DNA of 64,000 nucleotides from Hondaea fermentalgiana (lineage: Eukaryota; Sar; Bigyra; Thraustochytrida; Thraustochytriidae), in assembly GCA_014084085.1 (NCBI GenBank), contig NPFB01000083.1, positions 36,569 through 100,568 on the forward strand, written 5' to 3'. Shown here piece by piece: positions 28,027 through 38,400 of this stretch. A program made the position numbers and the translations under genes. Below the pieces are notes generated by a model. It was not told the DNA's origin. It did not search any database and saw nothing but the letters and a program-made list of their open reading frames with translations. The stretch's first letter is position 1; every line of letters begins with the position of its first letter.

Positions 28027-29727
28027 CTAGAGACCAAAACCTTCGCGGTGAAAGTGCACAGTAACGCCTTGAGAGCGTGAGACCGCAGAGATGGCCTGCA
28101 TGAAAGCCCTGTCCATGGACACTGGACCGCAGCACAGCGCAGCGACGAGCGAACCGGGAGCCAGACTCGCCATGAGGTCCGCGGCACTTTCACTAAAGTT
28201 TGGTCGACCTTTGGACACCTCAAGGTCTTGCGATTGGTCGACGAGAGATTGTGCGCCATCCTGAGCGGCCTTTACGACCCGCTCCATTGTCACAGGTTGC
28301 AATGGCTGCACAGCAGATGCATCCGTAAGGTGTACGCGCGTTTGGGCGTACTCACCGGCAGCAGAGATGTCGTTCAGGACTGGTTGAAACTCTTCCGCGA
28401 GACTTGCGTCACTTGTCGTAAAGATAAAGAGACCAGGCACACTCGACAATGTATCGGCCTCGATCAATTCTTCAAAGACTGGAAGCAGGGGAGTGATCCC
28501 GATACCTCCTGCGGCAAAAATATAGGCATCGTAGTCGCCCAGGGAGAGCGGAAGTTCGAGAGCGCCATAAGGGCCGTCTACGAAACAGCGTTGGCTCACC
28601 AAGGCTTCGCCAAGAGACAGTGCCGCCCGCGTCCAGTTTCCCGCATTCGCGGGGGCGCGAGAGTACACTGTCAGTGCTGCAGGAGGATCTGCATCCGGAT
28701 TCGTAGCATGTCTTCGTTGCAAAGCCTTAGATTTGCAGACGCTAAAAGGGTGCATCTGCCATCGCGAAAGCGCAGGCACGTTAATAGACACCCACGAGGT
28801 GGCAGGGAACCTGGAGAGGCCAAGCACCAAGATCCCATCGCGCGGCAAAGGTTCCATGTCGATGCAAAGAGTGTCGTTTCCGATTGCGCGGACGCCTGCA
28901 ATGCGCCATGGGAGGCGTCGCGCGTGTCTTGCGCGCCACAATTTATCGCCAAAAAGCAGAACAAAGGGTACGCACGCAAAAAGGAGAAACTGGTCCGCTT
29001 CGTGGTGAAAGCAAAGGCCGGCAACAAAGAGCGGGACGCAGAAAATATGCGCACGATAAAAGAGTCGAAAACACCCTCGGCGAACGGGCTCGAGACTCAA
29101 CGCCCAGAGCACAAGAAGCGGGACGAGGGCCAAAGTTCCGGCAAGATTCTTGGACTTGTAAAACTTTTCATTCCATACGTCCATCGAGATCCACACATTG
29201 TAATACCCAAGACCATGCAAGACGGACCCAATGACGACCAAATGACCCGACCATCTGTGCCACTTGGCAAGACGCTCGATTGAAAGACCAAAGAGTGCGT
29301 ATAGCGGCTTGCGACAGACGAGCAAAAAGTTAATGGCCGTAAGCATGTGCAGGGCAGTGCCTAGGTGCCGCCCGGCCTTGGCGAGCCGGTACGAGAGCCT
29401 GTCGCAGAACGGTTTGCGCGAGTTCGCCTCGCAGTAGGACTGCGAAAGCCACGGCAGCGAATCCTTGGCGATGAGCGAAACCAAGGCGCCGATTGCGAGT
29501 GCAGCGACGAAGATCTGCCCAAATGTCAGCTCGCGCGCTTCCCACGGCAGCCACGAGACCCCCACGAGCGGCCGCACGCCCATGCGCACACGCCAAGGCG
29601 AGCCTCTGCGACGCCGAGCGGGGGGTTTCGGCATGGCGGACGCCGTCGAGGCGCCCAGCGTCCTCAGCTCCACGCCAGCCCCGCCGCCCCCCTCGGCGTG
29701 GTCGTCTTCATCGCTCGCGCGAAGCAT
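28027..29727 (-). CDS. Ferric reductase / NADPH-oxidase-like transmembrane flavocytochrome
   Basis: 566 residues. After a short Arg/Pro-rich N-terminus come the membrane helices (GQIFVAALAIGALVSL, LHMLTAINFLLVCRKP, WSGHLVVIGSVLHGLGYY, LVPLLVLWAL, YRAHIFCVPLFVAGLCFHH, FLLFACVPFVLLFG). Paired His residues (HRWSGH, LHGLGYY, RAHIF, CFHH) suit two haems. The cytosolic half has WQMHPFSVCKS (HPFS, FAD binding), FVDGPYGAL, FAAGGIGITPLLPVFEEL (NADPH binding GxGxTP) and a C-terminal CCGPVSMDRAF. This is the FRE/NOX family: electrons move from NADPH via FAD and haem to Fe3+ or O2. There is no EF-hand, so it is closer to ferric-chelate reductases or minimal NOX. Which acceptor is used cannot be told from sequence. 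Confidence 0.88.
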   Translation of the reverse strand: MLRASDEDDHAEGGGGAGVELRTLGASTASAMPKPPARRRRGSPWRVRMGVRPLVGVSWLPWEARELTFGQIFVAALAIGALVSLIAKDSLPWLSQSYCEANSRKPFCDRLSYRLAKAGRHLGTALHMLTAINFLLVCRKPLYALFGLSIERLAKWHRWSGHLVVIGSVLHGLGYYNVWISMDVWNEKFYKSKNLAGTLALVPLLVLWALSLEPVRRGCFRLFYRAHIFCVPLFVAGLCFHHEADQFLLFACVPFVLLFGDKLWRARHARRLPWRIAGVRAIGNDTLCIDMEPLPRDGILVLGLSRFPATSWVSINVPALSRWQMHPFSVCKSKALQRRHATNPDADPPAALTVYSRAPANAGNWTRAALSLGEALVSQRCFVDGPYGALELPLSLGDYDAYIFAAGGIGITPLLPVFEELIEADTLSSVPGLFIFTTSDASLAEEFQPVLNDISAAGEYAQTRVHLTDASAVQPLQPVTMERVVKAAQDGAQSLVDQSQDLEVSKGRPNFSESAADLMASLAPGSLVAALCCGPVSMDRAFMQAISAVSRSQGVTVHFHREGFGL

Positions 29728-30038
29728 CTTCTCGCCCGCGCCGCCGCGAATTTGGTTTCCACTTTGCTTACTCTCGCGCGGTGAGGTAGCCGGTAATCAA
29801 CTCGCCGGTCATCATTGATCATCGTCATTTTCTTCTTCTTCATTATCGACCGCCCGCGGACGCAGGGCATGCCGAGCTTTGCAGAATTTCGGCCACCACG
29901 CCGACCTGCGCCAAGGCAAGAAACGGAGAGGAAAGGAAAGAAAAGGAATGGAAATGAAAGGGAAGGACCTGAAAACAACCACAAGAAGGCCGAGAAGGGC
30001 TGGAAGCGAAGATGATCATCAGAAAAATAGGTTTTAGG
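29728..30038. other. Short intergenic region upstream of the reductase gene
   Basis: Promoter of the reductase gene and 3' UTR of the VWA gene, with a GAGAGGAAAGGAAAGAAAAGG purine tract at about 29925-29970. No gene is seen. Confidence 0.5.
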
Positions 30039-33000
30039 CTATGCGACAGCGGCAAGGTCTCGGACTGCGGCGCGCACGTACGCGAGAATTTCAGTGTCAG
30101 AATTGACGAGTGGGAGACCGATCGAGGTAAGATCTGCGGACATTCGCGCCGCAGTGACGTCGGGGTCGCCGGCGAGAACGGCCATCAAATGCAGCTTCTT
30201 GTGCCAATGTGGAAGACGCTGATTGGTCGAGCTTGCGGAGGCGAGATCCGCAAGACGGCCCTCGCGGCCCGTCAGATACACGAGAACCAGTCTGCAGTCA
30301 CTTGCCTGAGCAGGGTCGTCACATATCTCCTTTGCGCGCAAGAGGAGTGGACTTGCGCAGCGATACAAGGTACTTTCGGCGAGCTCGAGTGGCTTGCTTT
30401 CCAGCGTTTCGAGCAGGGTTTCTAGCGCTGTGGCGTTGCCCCCAACGAGCAGTTTTTGCACGCCGGCAAAGCAACTTGCCACGTACACAGATACGACGGC
30501 CTTGTCGCCAAACTCTGAAAACTTGGCTTGCGCGGAGCGAATCAATTGCAAATGTTCCTGACGGTCCTCCGCGCTCACTGTATCGTCCAGCATGAAAACA
30601 AGATGTGCTGGTCCTGTCTCCACAGTCGGTGGTGTCGTTGGCGCCATGGTGGGCTTCGCTGTTCCTTGCGCGAGCAGAGGGGCAATTTGATTTGTAAAGC
30701 TGGAAGATCCCCAAGCATCGAGTATCGCCAGGTTCTCTGCGGCGGGACTCGAGACAATTCCGCCTTGGTAAATGAAGCATCTTCCCTCTTGGCAAAATTC
30801 GTAGTCAGCTCGCAGCGTTCCAGCAAAGTACGCCTTATTGACCACATTTTCGTCAGTACGTGCGGGTCCAGCGGCCACTACAACACGAACTCCGTCACGA
30901 TGCAACGCGCGAGCCTCGAATGGGACGGAACGCGCAAGGTAGCGCGCATTGTTTTGGTCGCGGGAATAGCGCGCAAGCCAGTGCATTGACATGGCCGGAT
31001 TGGACGCAGTCAAAATCACGAGAACCTGTTCATTCGAGTCCTTTTTCGGACTCTTCGCAAGGGCGAGTCGAGCGCTTCGTAAAGCTTCTCCGAGCGCGGA
31101 AACCTGCTCGGACGCGCAGCATGTGTAATTGTCGAGAATGCTAGCGATCCCCAGGAGTCTTTCCTGGGAACCCCGCGATGCCAGAGAAAGTACGTTTTCT
31201 TCTCGCACAAGATCGTCAAAGAACATGAGACCGAACTGACTCCCTTGTGCGGCGCTGATGCTGCGCGCCAATTGAAAGAGCATCCGTGCGACATCCGCGC
31301 GAAACTTTCCTGCGTCCATACTCCCTGAAGAATCCACAATGACCATGAGATCTCGTGGTCCGCCTCCAAGGACTTGCGAGGGCGGCAAATCAAGCAAAAG
31401 TTCATTGACAAGGTCTTGCGCTGATTTCGTGCTCGTTGCGGGTGTCGTTTTCTTGCCATCCTCTTCTTCCTTGTCTTGATCGTCATCATCCTCACCTTTG
31501 AACAGGACGTAGTCAGGATAGTGCAGTGACGGTGGTGTGCGTTTCGCTTCACAAAGCATGGAGCGCAATGCTCCACCTGCGAGAAGGTCTTCGAGCGCAA
31601 GGGCTCCGGGGCCATGACCAAGGAATTTGACAAAGGTCTCAGTAGGCTCAGAGGCAATTGGGACCTTTTGTTCGTAGCACTTGTCTTTGAAGGCTGCGCA
31701 AACGGTCCTTGTTAGAGCTGTCTCGGTAAAGTAATCTGAATCAGGATCAGCGCCGTCTCGACTAGGAACGCCGATAAAAGCGAGGGTTGCCTCTGTGTCG
31801 CTCTTGAGAATCCACGCGGACGCAGGAACCTGCTTTGTAACATATGCCGCATGGTCAAGCCTTCTTTCCTCCAGAAATGCATAGTCGCTCTCGAGACGAA
31901 GGTTTTGACGAGGCTTGCCATCTCCAATGTAAAGAACAAAAGGACGATTGCCAGGGGTGGCGCGAACGTCGAGATCTTCTGCAATCTTCTCAAAGGCAAA
32001 TGCGAGAGGCGAACAGCACGCAAAGGTGAGATCCTGCTGTTCCCGAAGACCCGCAATGGCTTGGCGAATCTCGTCCACGTCTCGGGTTTCCAAGGGTAGG
32101 ATCTCGACCAACTCCTGTCCGAGAGCGACAAGTCGCGTTTGCGCCGTTGCTTCTGCTTGTTGCACCATGACCAGAGCCTCCTCTGCAATGTCAAGCATGG
32201 TGCTGTAGAAAACGCGAGGGTCAATGGAAGAGCTGGCGTCAAGCAAGACCACCAGATCGCGTGCCTCATCTCCACAAGTCTCCACGGACGATGCCGTCGA
32301 CGATGCTGCTGAAGAAACTGCCGATGAGGGAGCCTCAACATCGCGCGTAATACGTCCCGCGGCTGATCTTACGACATCAGTCTCTTGGGTACGACGAAAT
32401 CTGCGCTGCTTAGTGTTTGTTTGGTCAAGATCTTCCGAAGTGGTCTCTTCGTCGCTGGAAGAATAGTCACCACTTTCTTCTGCCTCGTCGTCGGTATAAA
32501 CTTCGCCACCTGAGTAGTCGCCATCTCCGTCTTCGTCGTCACCCTCTTCACGCTCTGCGTCTTGTATCTGGCAAAGGCGGTCAAGGACGACCTCTGCGAG
32601 ACTTGTAGGCTGCTTCCAATCAGGCAGATCGACGTTGGTAGAATGCGTCGTGTCGGGAAGGCTGGGAATGATCGTAAAGAGCTCGTGCGGGGAAGAAACG
32701 ATCGGAAAGGCCTCCTTTGCGGTCGTAAAGCAATCTTGCCCAACGCAATAGGACTCGACGTTGCCGAGCACCCATTCTTGGTCTGCTGGGAGGCCTTCTT
32801 TGGTCGATTGTCCCACGAACATCAAGTCGATACCAAACTGCTTGACCTCGTCTGCGATACGAGGGACAACAGACATGCGATAGGCGTCGACAGACTGATC
32901 CGGAGTGAGCCAATCCTTGCCTGCGTATTCTTCAAAGGCTTCGTTCGGGTAGACGCGGCCGTCGCTAATGATAATAACGAGCTCTTCTGCATCTGGAGTC

Positions 33001-33545
33001 TCTGCGTCCTCATTATCCGTGGCGTCGTCATCCGTATGAGCATCAATGAGAATTGTTCTCGCAGCCTCGAGCGCTTCCGCAAGAGGGGAGCAGCAGCCTT
33101 GGCCAAGCGTTTCGTCTTCGAGCAAGCTTTGCTGTACTTCGTTGGCCCAATCTTGCATTGCGTATGAACTGAGCGGAATGCGCTCTACAACATCCCTACC
33201 AAAGGTGACAAGGCTCATTCTGCTCGCGGCATTTCTCAGCAATGCGCACCCGAGCTTTTGCACAAAGCGTAGTCCGTCTGTATACATCCATTTTCGCGAA
33301 AGACTGTTGCTAGTGTCCATCACAACGACTGTATTACGTATCGTACCGCCAGGCTCACAGCTTGGCATGATGACGTCGTTGCACATGGTCGCGAGTGCAT
33401 GACTGGAAAGAGGCGCAGGAGTGGCAAAGTCCTGGGCGCTGGTATCATCGTCAACGTCCCAGTTTTGCACGCCACTAGCAGCTTGAGCTGGTATGAGTGC
33501 AAGCGCCGTGACGCCGAGCGTCGCGAGCAACGCATGTGCGCGCAT
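30039..33545 (-). CDS. Secreted protein with tandem von Willebrand factor A domains
   Basis: ATG 33545 gives MRAHALLATLGVTALALIPA, a good signal peptide; an upstream in-frame TTG would bury it. The product is 1168 residues. At least three VWA domains are clear from metal-ion (MIDAS) motifs: DTSNSLS (residue 77), DASSSID (436) and DSSGSMD (third domain). A fourth, DDTVSAED, is degenerate. The first two share CCSPLAEALE/CCSPLAFAFE at the same place, and the third has CCASEQVSALGEAL, so the array arose by internal duplication of one Cys-containing unit. An acidic linker (about 330-380) separates the first and second. No transmembrane anchor is obvious. VWA proteins bind ligands or matrix outside the cell; the ligand is unknown. 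'SDGR', 'GDGK' and 'LTGRE' strands support the Rossmann-like fold. Confidence 0.82.
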   Translation of the reverse strand: MRAHALLATLGVTALALIPAQAASGVQNWDVDDDTSAQDFATPAPLSSHALATMCNDVIMPSCEPGGTIRNTVVVMDTSNSLSRKWMYTDGLRFVQKLGCALLRNAASRMSLVTFGRDVVERIPLSSYAMQDWANEVQQSLLEDETLGQGCCSPLAEALEAARTILIDAHTDDDATDNEDAETPDAEELVIIISDGRVYPNEAFEEYAGKDWLTPDQSVDAYRMSVVPRIADEVKQFGIDLMFVGQSTKEGLPADQEWVLGNVESYCVGQDCFTTAKEAFPIVSSPHELFTIIPSLPDTTHSTNVDLPDWKQPTSLAEVVLDRLCQIQDAEREEGDDEDGDGDYSGGEVYTDDEAEESGDYSSSDEETTSEDLDQTNTKQRRFRRTQETDVVRSAAGRITRDVEAPSSAVSSAASSTASSVETCGDEARDLVVLLDASSSIDPRVFYSTMLDIAEEALVMVQQAEATAQTRLVALGQELVEILPLETRDVDEIRQAIAGLREQQDLTFACCSPLAFAFEKIAEDLDVRATPGNRPFVLYIGDGKPRQNLRLESDYAFLEERRLDHAAYVTKQVPASAWILKSDTEATLAFIGVPSRDGADPDSDYFTETALTRTVCAAFKDKCYEQKVPIASEPTETFVKFLGHGPGALALEDLLAGGALRSMLCEAKRTPPSLHYPDYVLFKGEDDDDQDKEEEDGKKTTPATSTKSAQDLVNELLLDLPPSQVLGGGPRDLMVIVDSSGSMDAGKFRADVARMLFQLARSISAAQGSQFGLMFFDDLVREENVLSLASRGSQERLLGIASILDNYTCCASEQVSALGEALRSARLALAKSPKKDSNEQVLVILTASNPAMSMHWLARYSRDQNNARYLARSVPFEARALHRDGVRVVVAAGPARTDENVVNKAYFAGTLRADYEFCQEGRCFIYQGGIVSSPAAENLAILDAWGSSSFTNQIAPLLAQGTAKPTMAPTTPPTVETGPAHLVFMLDDTVSAEDRQEHLQLIRSAQAKFSEFGDKAVVSVYVASCFAGVQKLLVGGNATALETLLETLESKPLELAESTLYRCASPLLLRAKEICDDPAQASDCRLVLVYLTGREGRLADLASASSTNQRLPHWHKKLHLMAVLAGDPDVTAARMSADLTSIGLPLVNSDTEILAYVRAAVRDLAAVA

Positions 33546-34745
33546 TCGCTGCGGACTTTTTGTGCGATAGGTTGCCGCGCTTGCCAAATTCTGAGATTTC
33601 CAATGAATGGTATAGCCTGTCCAAGTAAGGTTAGGCGAAGTGGTTTCAAGTGAGGTTGGACGAAGCGGGTTAGCTCAGTTTGGACGATGCCATCCGCCCC
33701 TGCTTGCCCGCCTCGCCAAAGGGATTACACTTCTTTTGATGTTGCCTGGGCTCACCCTGGGCTCACCAAGACTGCTCAGCCCCGATGTTGCGTCTTTCCC
33801 TACGCTTTGATCGTCCTTTGTCTCTCCGATGTTTCTTCACCACGCTGTGCTCTCCCCTCTTCTCCCTTTTCCCCCATCCCTCTCTCCCTCCACTCCCCGC
33901 GGACACCCTTTCCCTTTCCTTCCTGGCCGACAACTCCTGAGAGCGCTGTTGTGCCCCCTCTCTCCCTCTCCCTCTCTCTCCCCACCTATGTTGCCGTTGC
34001 ACGCCGCGGCGCGGCGCACCCATGTTCCAATCCTTCCACGTGCTCCAGAAGAGGAAGCAAAGTGTCGAAGATGCAGGTGCGCACACGCGCTCGCGCGCGT
34101 GGCAAGTGCAGAATGGCGGCGCGCAAGTGCGCAATGGCAGAGCGCAAGTGCAGATTGGCCGCAAAACGCAGTGCGAGCACCCGCCCACCTGGCAGCCAGG
34201 TGGTACGCGGCGCGGCAGTCCTCGAATCCAAGGTAGGTTAGTGCCGCGCGACGCGACGCGACGCGACGCGAGCGAGCGCGAGCGAGCGCGAGCTCGACCG
34301 GGTCCGCGCGCGCCGGCAGGGAGCGTCGCTGCCGCGCCCCGCCGCTTCCCTGCGCCGCCCCGCGGTGCGCCTGGCGCACCTCGCGCGGGGACAGCTCGAA
34401 CGACCGGGTGCGCGGGATTTTCATTTACATACATGGACAGCGGCACCGCTGTCGGCTCCGCGGGGGAGGAGAAGGAGAGAAGGAAACCGCGCTCGAGACT
34501 GGCGGCCACGCAGCGGTGCACCGTGGGGAGAGTGGGATGGCGCGTGTCGCAGGAAGCGAGGCATGGAGCTTTGCGCGAAAGTCTTGCGCGCTTTGGCGTA
34601 GGAATGGGCGAGGAGTGATGCTCGGATCTTGTGCACTGACAGAGCTGATCTTGCTTTCCTTGTTTTCACGAATACGCATTCTACCGTCAAAGGTGCCTCT
34701 ACTTTTCCAGAAACACGCAAAGACAAAAGACGCAGTAGTTGATCT
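33546..34745. other. Divergent intergenic region, VWA gene / nucleotidyltransferase gene
   Basis: It has a pyrimidine-rich tract (33840-33990), three imperfect copies of a 20-21 bp GCGCAAGTGCRSAATGGC-type unit at about 34108-34170, and (GCGAC)n then GAGC repeats at 34246-34290. Open frames on both strands are Arg/Pro/Ala-rich and not credible. A GGTTAGCTCAGTTTGG string at 33669 is discussed under rejected items. Confidence 0.5.
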
Positions 34746-35390
34746 TTGAGAAAGGAAAACATGGGCAGGGTCGTCGCTGTTTCCGGTTTCTTTGACCCGC
34801 TCCACCATGGTCACATTGATTACCTGAAGAAGGCCAAGGCTCTCGCCAACGAGGGTGACGGCGAAGGCACCCTCTGGGTGATTGTCAACAGCGACTCGCA
34901 GGCTGCAGATAAGAAGGGCAAGGCCTTTATGCCTGCTGCCGAGCGTGTCAAGATGGTCCGCGCACTCCGCTGCGTTGATGCCGCCATGGAGGCCCCGGAT
35001 GCGGACTCGACCGTCGTCAAGGGCATTGAGGCCATCTCCCCCGATGTCTTTGCCATTGGCCTTGACGAAGGCCCCGACTACATGAAGGAAGAGCGCGAGG
35101 CATGCCGCCGTCGTAAGTTTGATTTCTCACCCTTTTCGAGAGATGTGGCGAAGGTTTCATTTTCTCCTACACGCGTCTCTCTCTCATCACGAATTTGTCC
35201 CGTCCACTAACGATGCCGAATCGAATCGAATCGAATCGAATCAATTGGAATGAAATGAAAAATCAACGCAGTCAACATTGAGGTCGTCATGCCCCTGGGC
35301 GCCCGCGTGCAGAGCTCCTCGTGGCTCATCGAGCGCGCAGCCTTGGCTGCTGCCAAGAAGAAGGAGGCTGAGGTGTCGAAGCAAGGATAA
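34746..35390 (+). CDS. Cytidylyltransferase-like nucleotidyltransferase, two exons
   Basis: Exon 1 is 34746-35112 and exon 2 is 35272-35390. Joined, they give 161 residues: ...CRR then LNIEVVMPLGAR and a SKQG ending. The N-terminus has FDPLHHGHIDYLKKAK, the HxGH motif of the cytidylyl/adenylyltransferase superfamily. It continues with LWVIVNSD, KGKAFMPAAERVKMVRALR and DVFAIGLDEGPD. Size and layout are like the small RfaE-C/TagD-type enzymes (glycerol-3-phosphate cytidylyltransferase, heptose-phosphate adenylyltransferase) that activate phosphorylated sugars or alcohols. The substrate cannot be assigned. Reading through without splicing replaces the conserved strand with FDFSPFSRDVAKVSF and a premature stop, so splicing is well supported. 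The stop lies 57 bp from the end of convergent TRAPPC10. Confidence 0.85.
35113..35271 (+). other. Intron of nucleotidyltransferase gene (159 bp)
   Basis: The donor is GTAAGT at 35113 and the acceptor CAG ends at 35271. Exon 1 ends with one base of a codon and exon 2 supplies two (CTC, Leu), keeping frame to TAA at 35388. A (TCGAA)4 repeat lies at 35221-35240 near the 3' end. Confidence 0.88.
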
Positions 35391-35447
35391 ATTGAAATGT
35401 TACTGCCCTTTTTAGAGTTATTCTTGCTCCCCATCTTGCGAAACCTA

Positions 35448-38400
35448 TTATGTGGCGTCGGAAACGCGGACAAAAGACCGCGGGCCGCCCTCTGCCGACT
35501 CGAAATTGAGAATTTCTAGCACAGGAAAGGCGAGCTCGCCCGCTTGCAACGGAATGAATTCGCACATGACCGTGTCCCCAGACTCAAGGTCGATGTGTCC
35601 TCGCTCTGTACCCACTAACATCCACTTGGTCGGATCAAATGCGAGCAAGAACTCAACAACCAGTGAATCTGATGATGCTGCATCATCTCCGGCAGCAGGG
35701 TCTGAAGGCGATGCAGAACCCGGTCTCCGCAGGCGGCGCGAGGCATGCCGATTGCGCAGGGGACTCGTCGAAACGTTGATGAGGTCAGTAGACTCTGCAA
35801 AAATGCTCTCGACACGGACAGTCTTGTCAGCCTGCGGCCGGCCCAGCTTGTACACAAAGGTGGCCGTCGAACCGAGGTGCACAGTGTCGGTGTTGGTGCA
35901 TGTTGACTTGACGGAGAGGCAGCGGCGATCCAGCTCTTGACGAAGCGCCACAGTCCGCGTGAAGATGCCTCCACTGTCCGTCGTTGCGCCCTCGGCTGGA
36001 CTGTAGTGCGTCGAGAAGCAGAGTCGGTGGATTGCCGACGGCTCCATTTGAGGAAGTGGCTTTGTACTAAAGGTAAGATGGGCCTCGTGTCCTGCTGCAA
36101 TCACATCCGGCGCATCACGCGCGCTTACGCGCTCGAGAGAGGGCTGGTCTGCTTCTTCCGCAAGCGTGAGCTTTGCGTTGTCCAACATTGCAGCGTAGGG
36201 TAGATTGTTGCGCAGGGTAAGCTGGAACCAAATTCGGCCCGCACGAAAGCGAACGCATTGAGAAATCTCGAACGGTGCACCATAGCGTAGCGAGACCGTC
36301 TCTATCTGATCCAGAGCAACCTCGTGGTGCTCGCCCCGCGCGTCGACTTGATCGAGCCGCGCCTGAAGGTCGACCTTGAGATCCCACGAGGCAATGAGCG
36401 ACGAATCGTTTTGCCTGAGTCCTTTGCGGCGGAGGATTTGTACGTCGGCACGATTCGGTTGGAGCAAGCAATCGACTTCTTTCGAGTGTTTCGACGCAAC
36501 GCGAACAGAGAACTTGATAGTTTTCGTCACGTAACCCCCCGTGCCAGCTTCGCCCTTGGACCCAAGCTCGTCGGCACCAAAGTCGACAACCTCGCTTTCT
36601 GCAGAAGTGCCTTTGTTTTCTTTCGCTTGCGAAGTGAGTCGCAATGGCAAGTTCGCGGCGTTGTTGCTCCCAAAGTCAAGTTTGGCCCGCACGCCGGCGA
36701 GACGAGGGTATCGCACAAAGTCAGATTTGCGTAACCGCAATTCGACCTCGACAGGTTTGTCAGGCACGCCGTCAAGTGAGACAAAGCCGCCAATGGGTTG
36801 CACAACCTCGACCAAAAACAGCGACGGCATTCTCTGGAGCTCGATGCGTGTCGTTTCCTGAAAAGATGCACTCGGCAAGCCTGAGAGGTTGAAAGAACCC
36901 GGGTCAAGGGGAAACACCATTCGCAGTTTGTCCCGCTGGAAGACGACGCGGTCCACCTCGTACGTTCCCGGTGTCAAAAGTCGTCCTTCGGCATCAACGG
37001 CTGGCGCCACAAGAGCAACGTCTTGCTGTCCCGGCTTGATCTCGACGTCAGTGGCGTCAAAATAGTGTACGCGACGTTGATTTTTCTTCCAGCCCCCGGA
37101 CGGGGTCGAGTCAAAGTTACTCATGCGACTGCTGATACTCACGCGGCGGAGGGCCGCTGCGTCAACGCGTATCGGCTTGAAGGACTCGAACTTGAGAGCC
37201 TCGTCCATGGTGGCAGAATTTTCACCCTCGAATGCCACAGATGGGCGAATGAGACTCTCATCTTCGTGCGTGTGCCAGAAACCAGCTTCGTTTTCGTCCT
37301 CGTCCTCAGATCCGCCATCTTCCTCCTCTGTATTGAATTCGGTATCGGGCGACGCTGTGGCGTCCGAGTCGGAGACTGATTCGACACCATCCTGCAAGGG
37401 CGCTGCCGCGTTTCTTCTTCTGGGAAGATTGTTGTCTTGTGGGCTCGGCAGACCGGCAGCTTCAGATGAACGATAACGCACCATAGTATGCACATCGATG
37501 GGGTTTCCTCGTGCAATCTGGACACGCAGCGAAGATCGTGGCGGCAAGCGCTTAATACGTAGATAGATGCGTGAAAAGTGCATGGTGCTGGGAAAGACAC
37601 TGTCGACGCGCAGCTCGAGATTGAGAACTTCTCCGCATCGCTGCGAGAGAAGAGTGTTCTGTCGCGAGCCGCGCGGGGTGAGCGGCCTTTTGGACGAGGG
37701 CGACAAGAGTGGGCCTTCGTCCATTTCAGACCGCCGCACGTGCCACGCAAGCAGGTTGTAGCGAAGACCTGGGACGCGCAGCTCTCGCTCGAGGCGGCCT
37801 GCTCCCGTAAGAGCAAGCTCAAGCGCAGCCTTGCGCTGGGCCTGACGAGCATCAAACATGGAAAGAACCCGCAAGGCATGCTTGACAGTGGCCTCGGCGT
37901 CGCGGCGCGCATTTTGTACGTGCGCGGAGAGAATACCATGCTCGGCACGCAGCACTGGCCATGGGCGAATCATCCCGACCTGCTCTTCGTTGTCCTCGAT
38001 CTCGTAAACGACCTGCTGCGCGTCGTGAAGCCGACCCAGCGAGATCCACAGAGCGGCGGAACGCAAATGAATTCGAAAGGCACAACGATGGCGCCGCGCA
38101 AGCCTCTGGTACGCCGCACGACACGACATGAGGTGAGCGTAGAACTCCACTCCAATAGGTTGCTTTGTTAGCGCGTAGAGAAGTCCCGCAGGAAGCCAAG
38201 CGGCGAGACTTGCGTCAGGAAGCGTGGTTGCAGCAGAGGACGCCGTCACCGTGGACAAGAAGCCAGGTAAACGCTGAATCCACTTGAGAGACGACCATAC
38301 GCGTCGTGGGAGGGCACTGTCTTCAAGGTTCGCAGTCGAGGAATCCTTTGACGCGCCGCGCACTTCGGCAACGAGGTGCTCGAAGCTGGATTGCGCAAAT

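Noticed and set aside
33660..33730. GGTTAGCTCAGTTTGG string resembling a tRNA D-arm
   Set aside because: No matching acceptor stem, anticodon arm or GGTTCGAATCC-type T-arm at the right distance.
33763..34618. Several overlapping 110-250 codon frames on both strands
   Set aside because: Pyrimidine-rich and GCGAC/GAGC repeats keep all frames open; products are Arg/Pro/Ala low complexity without start context.
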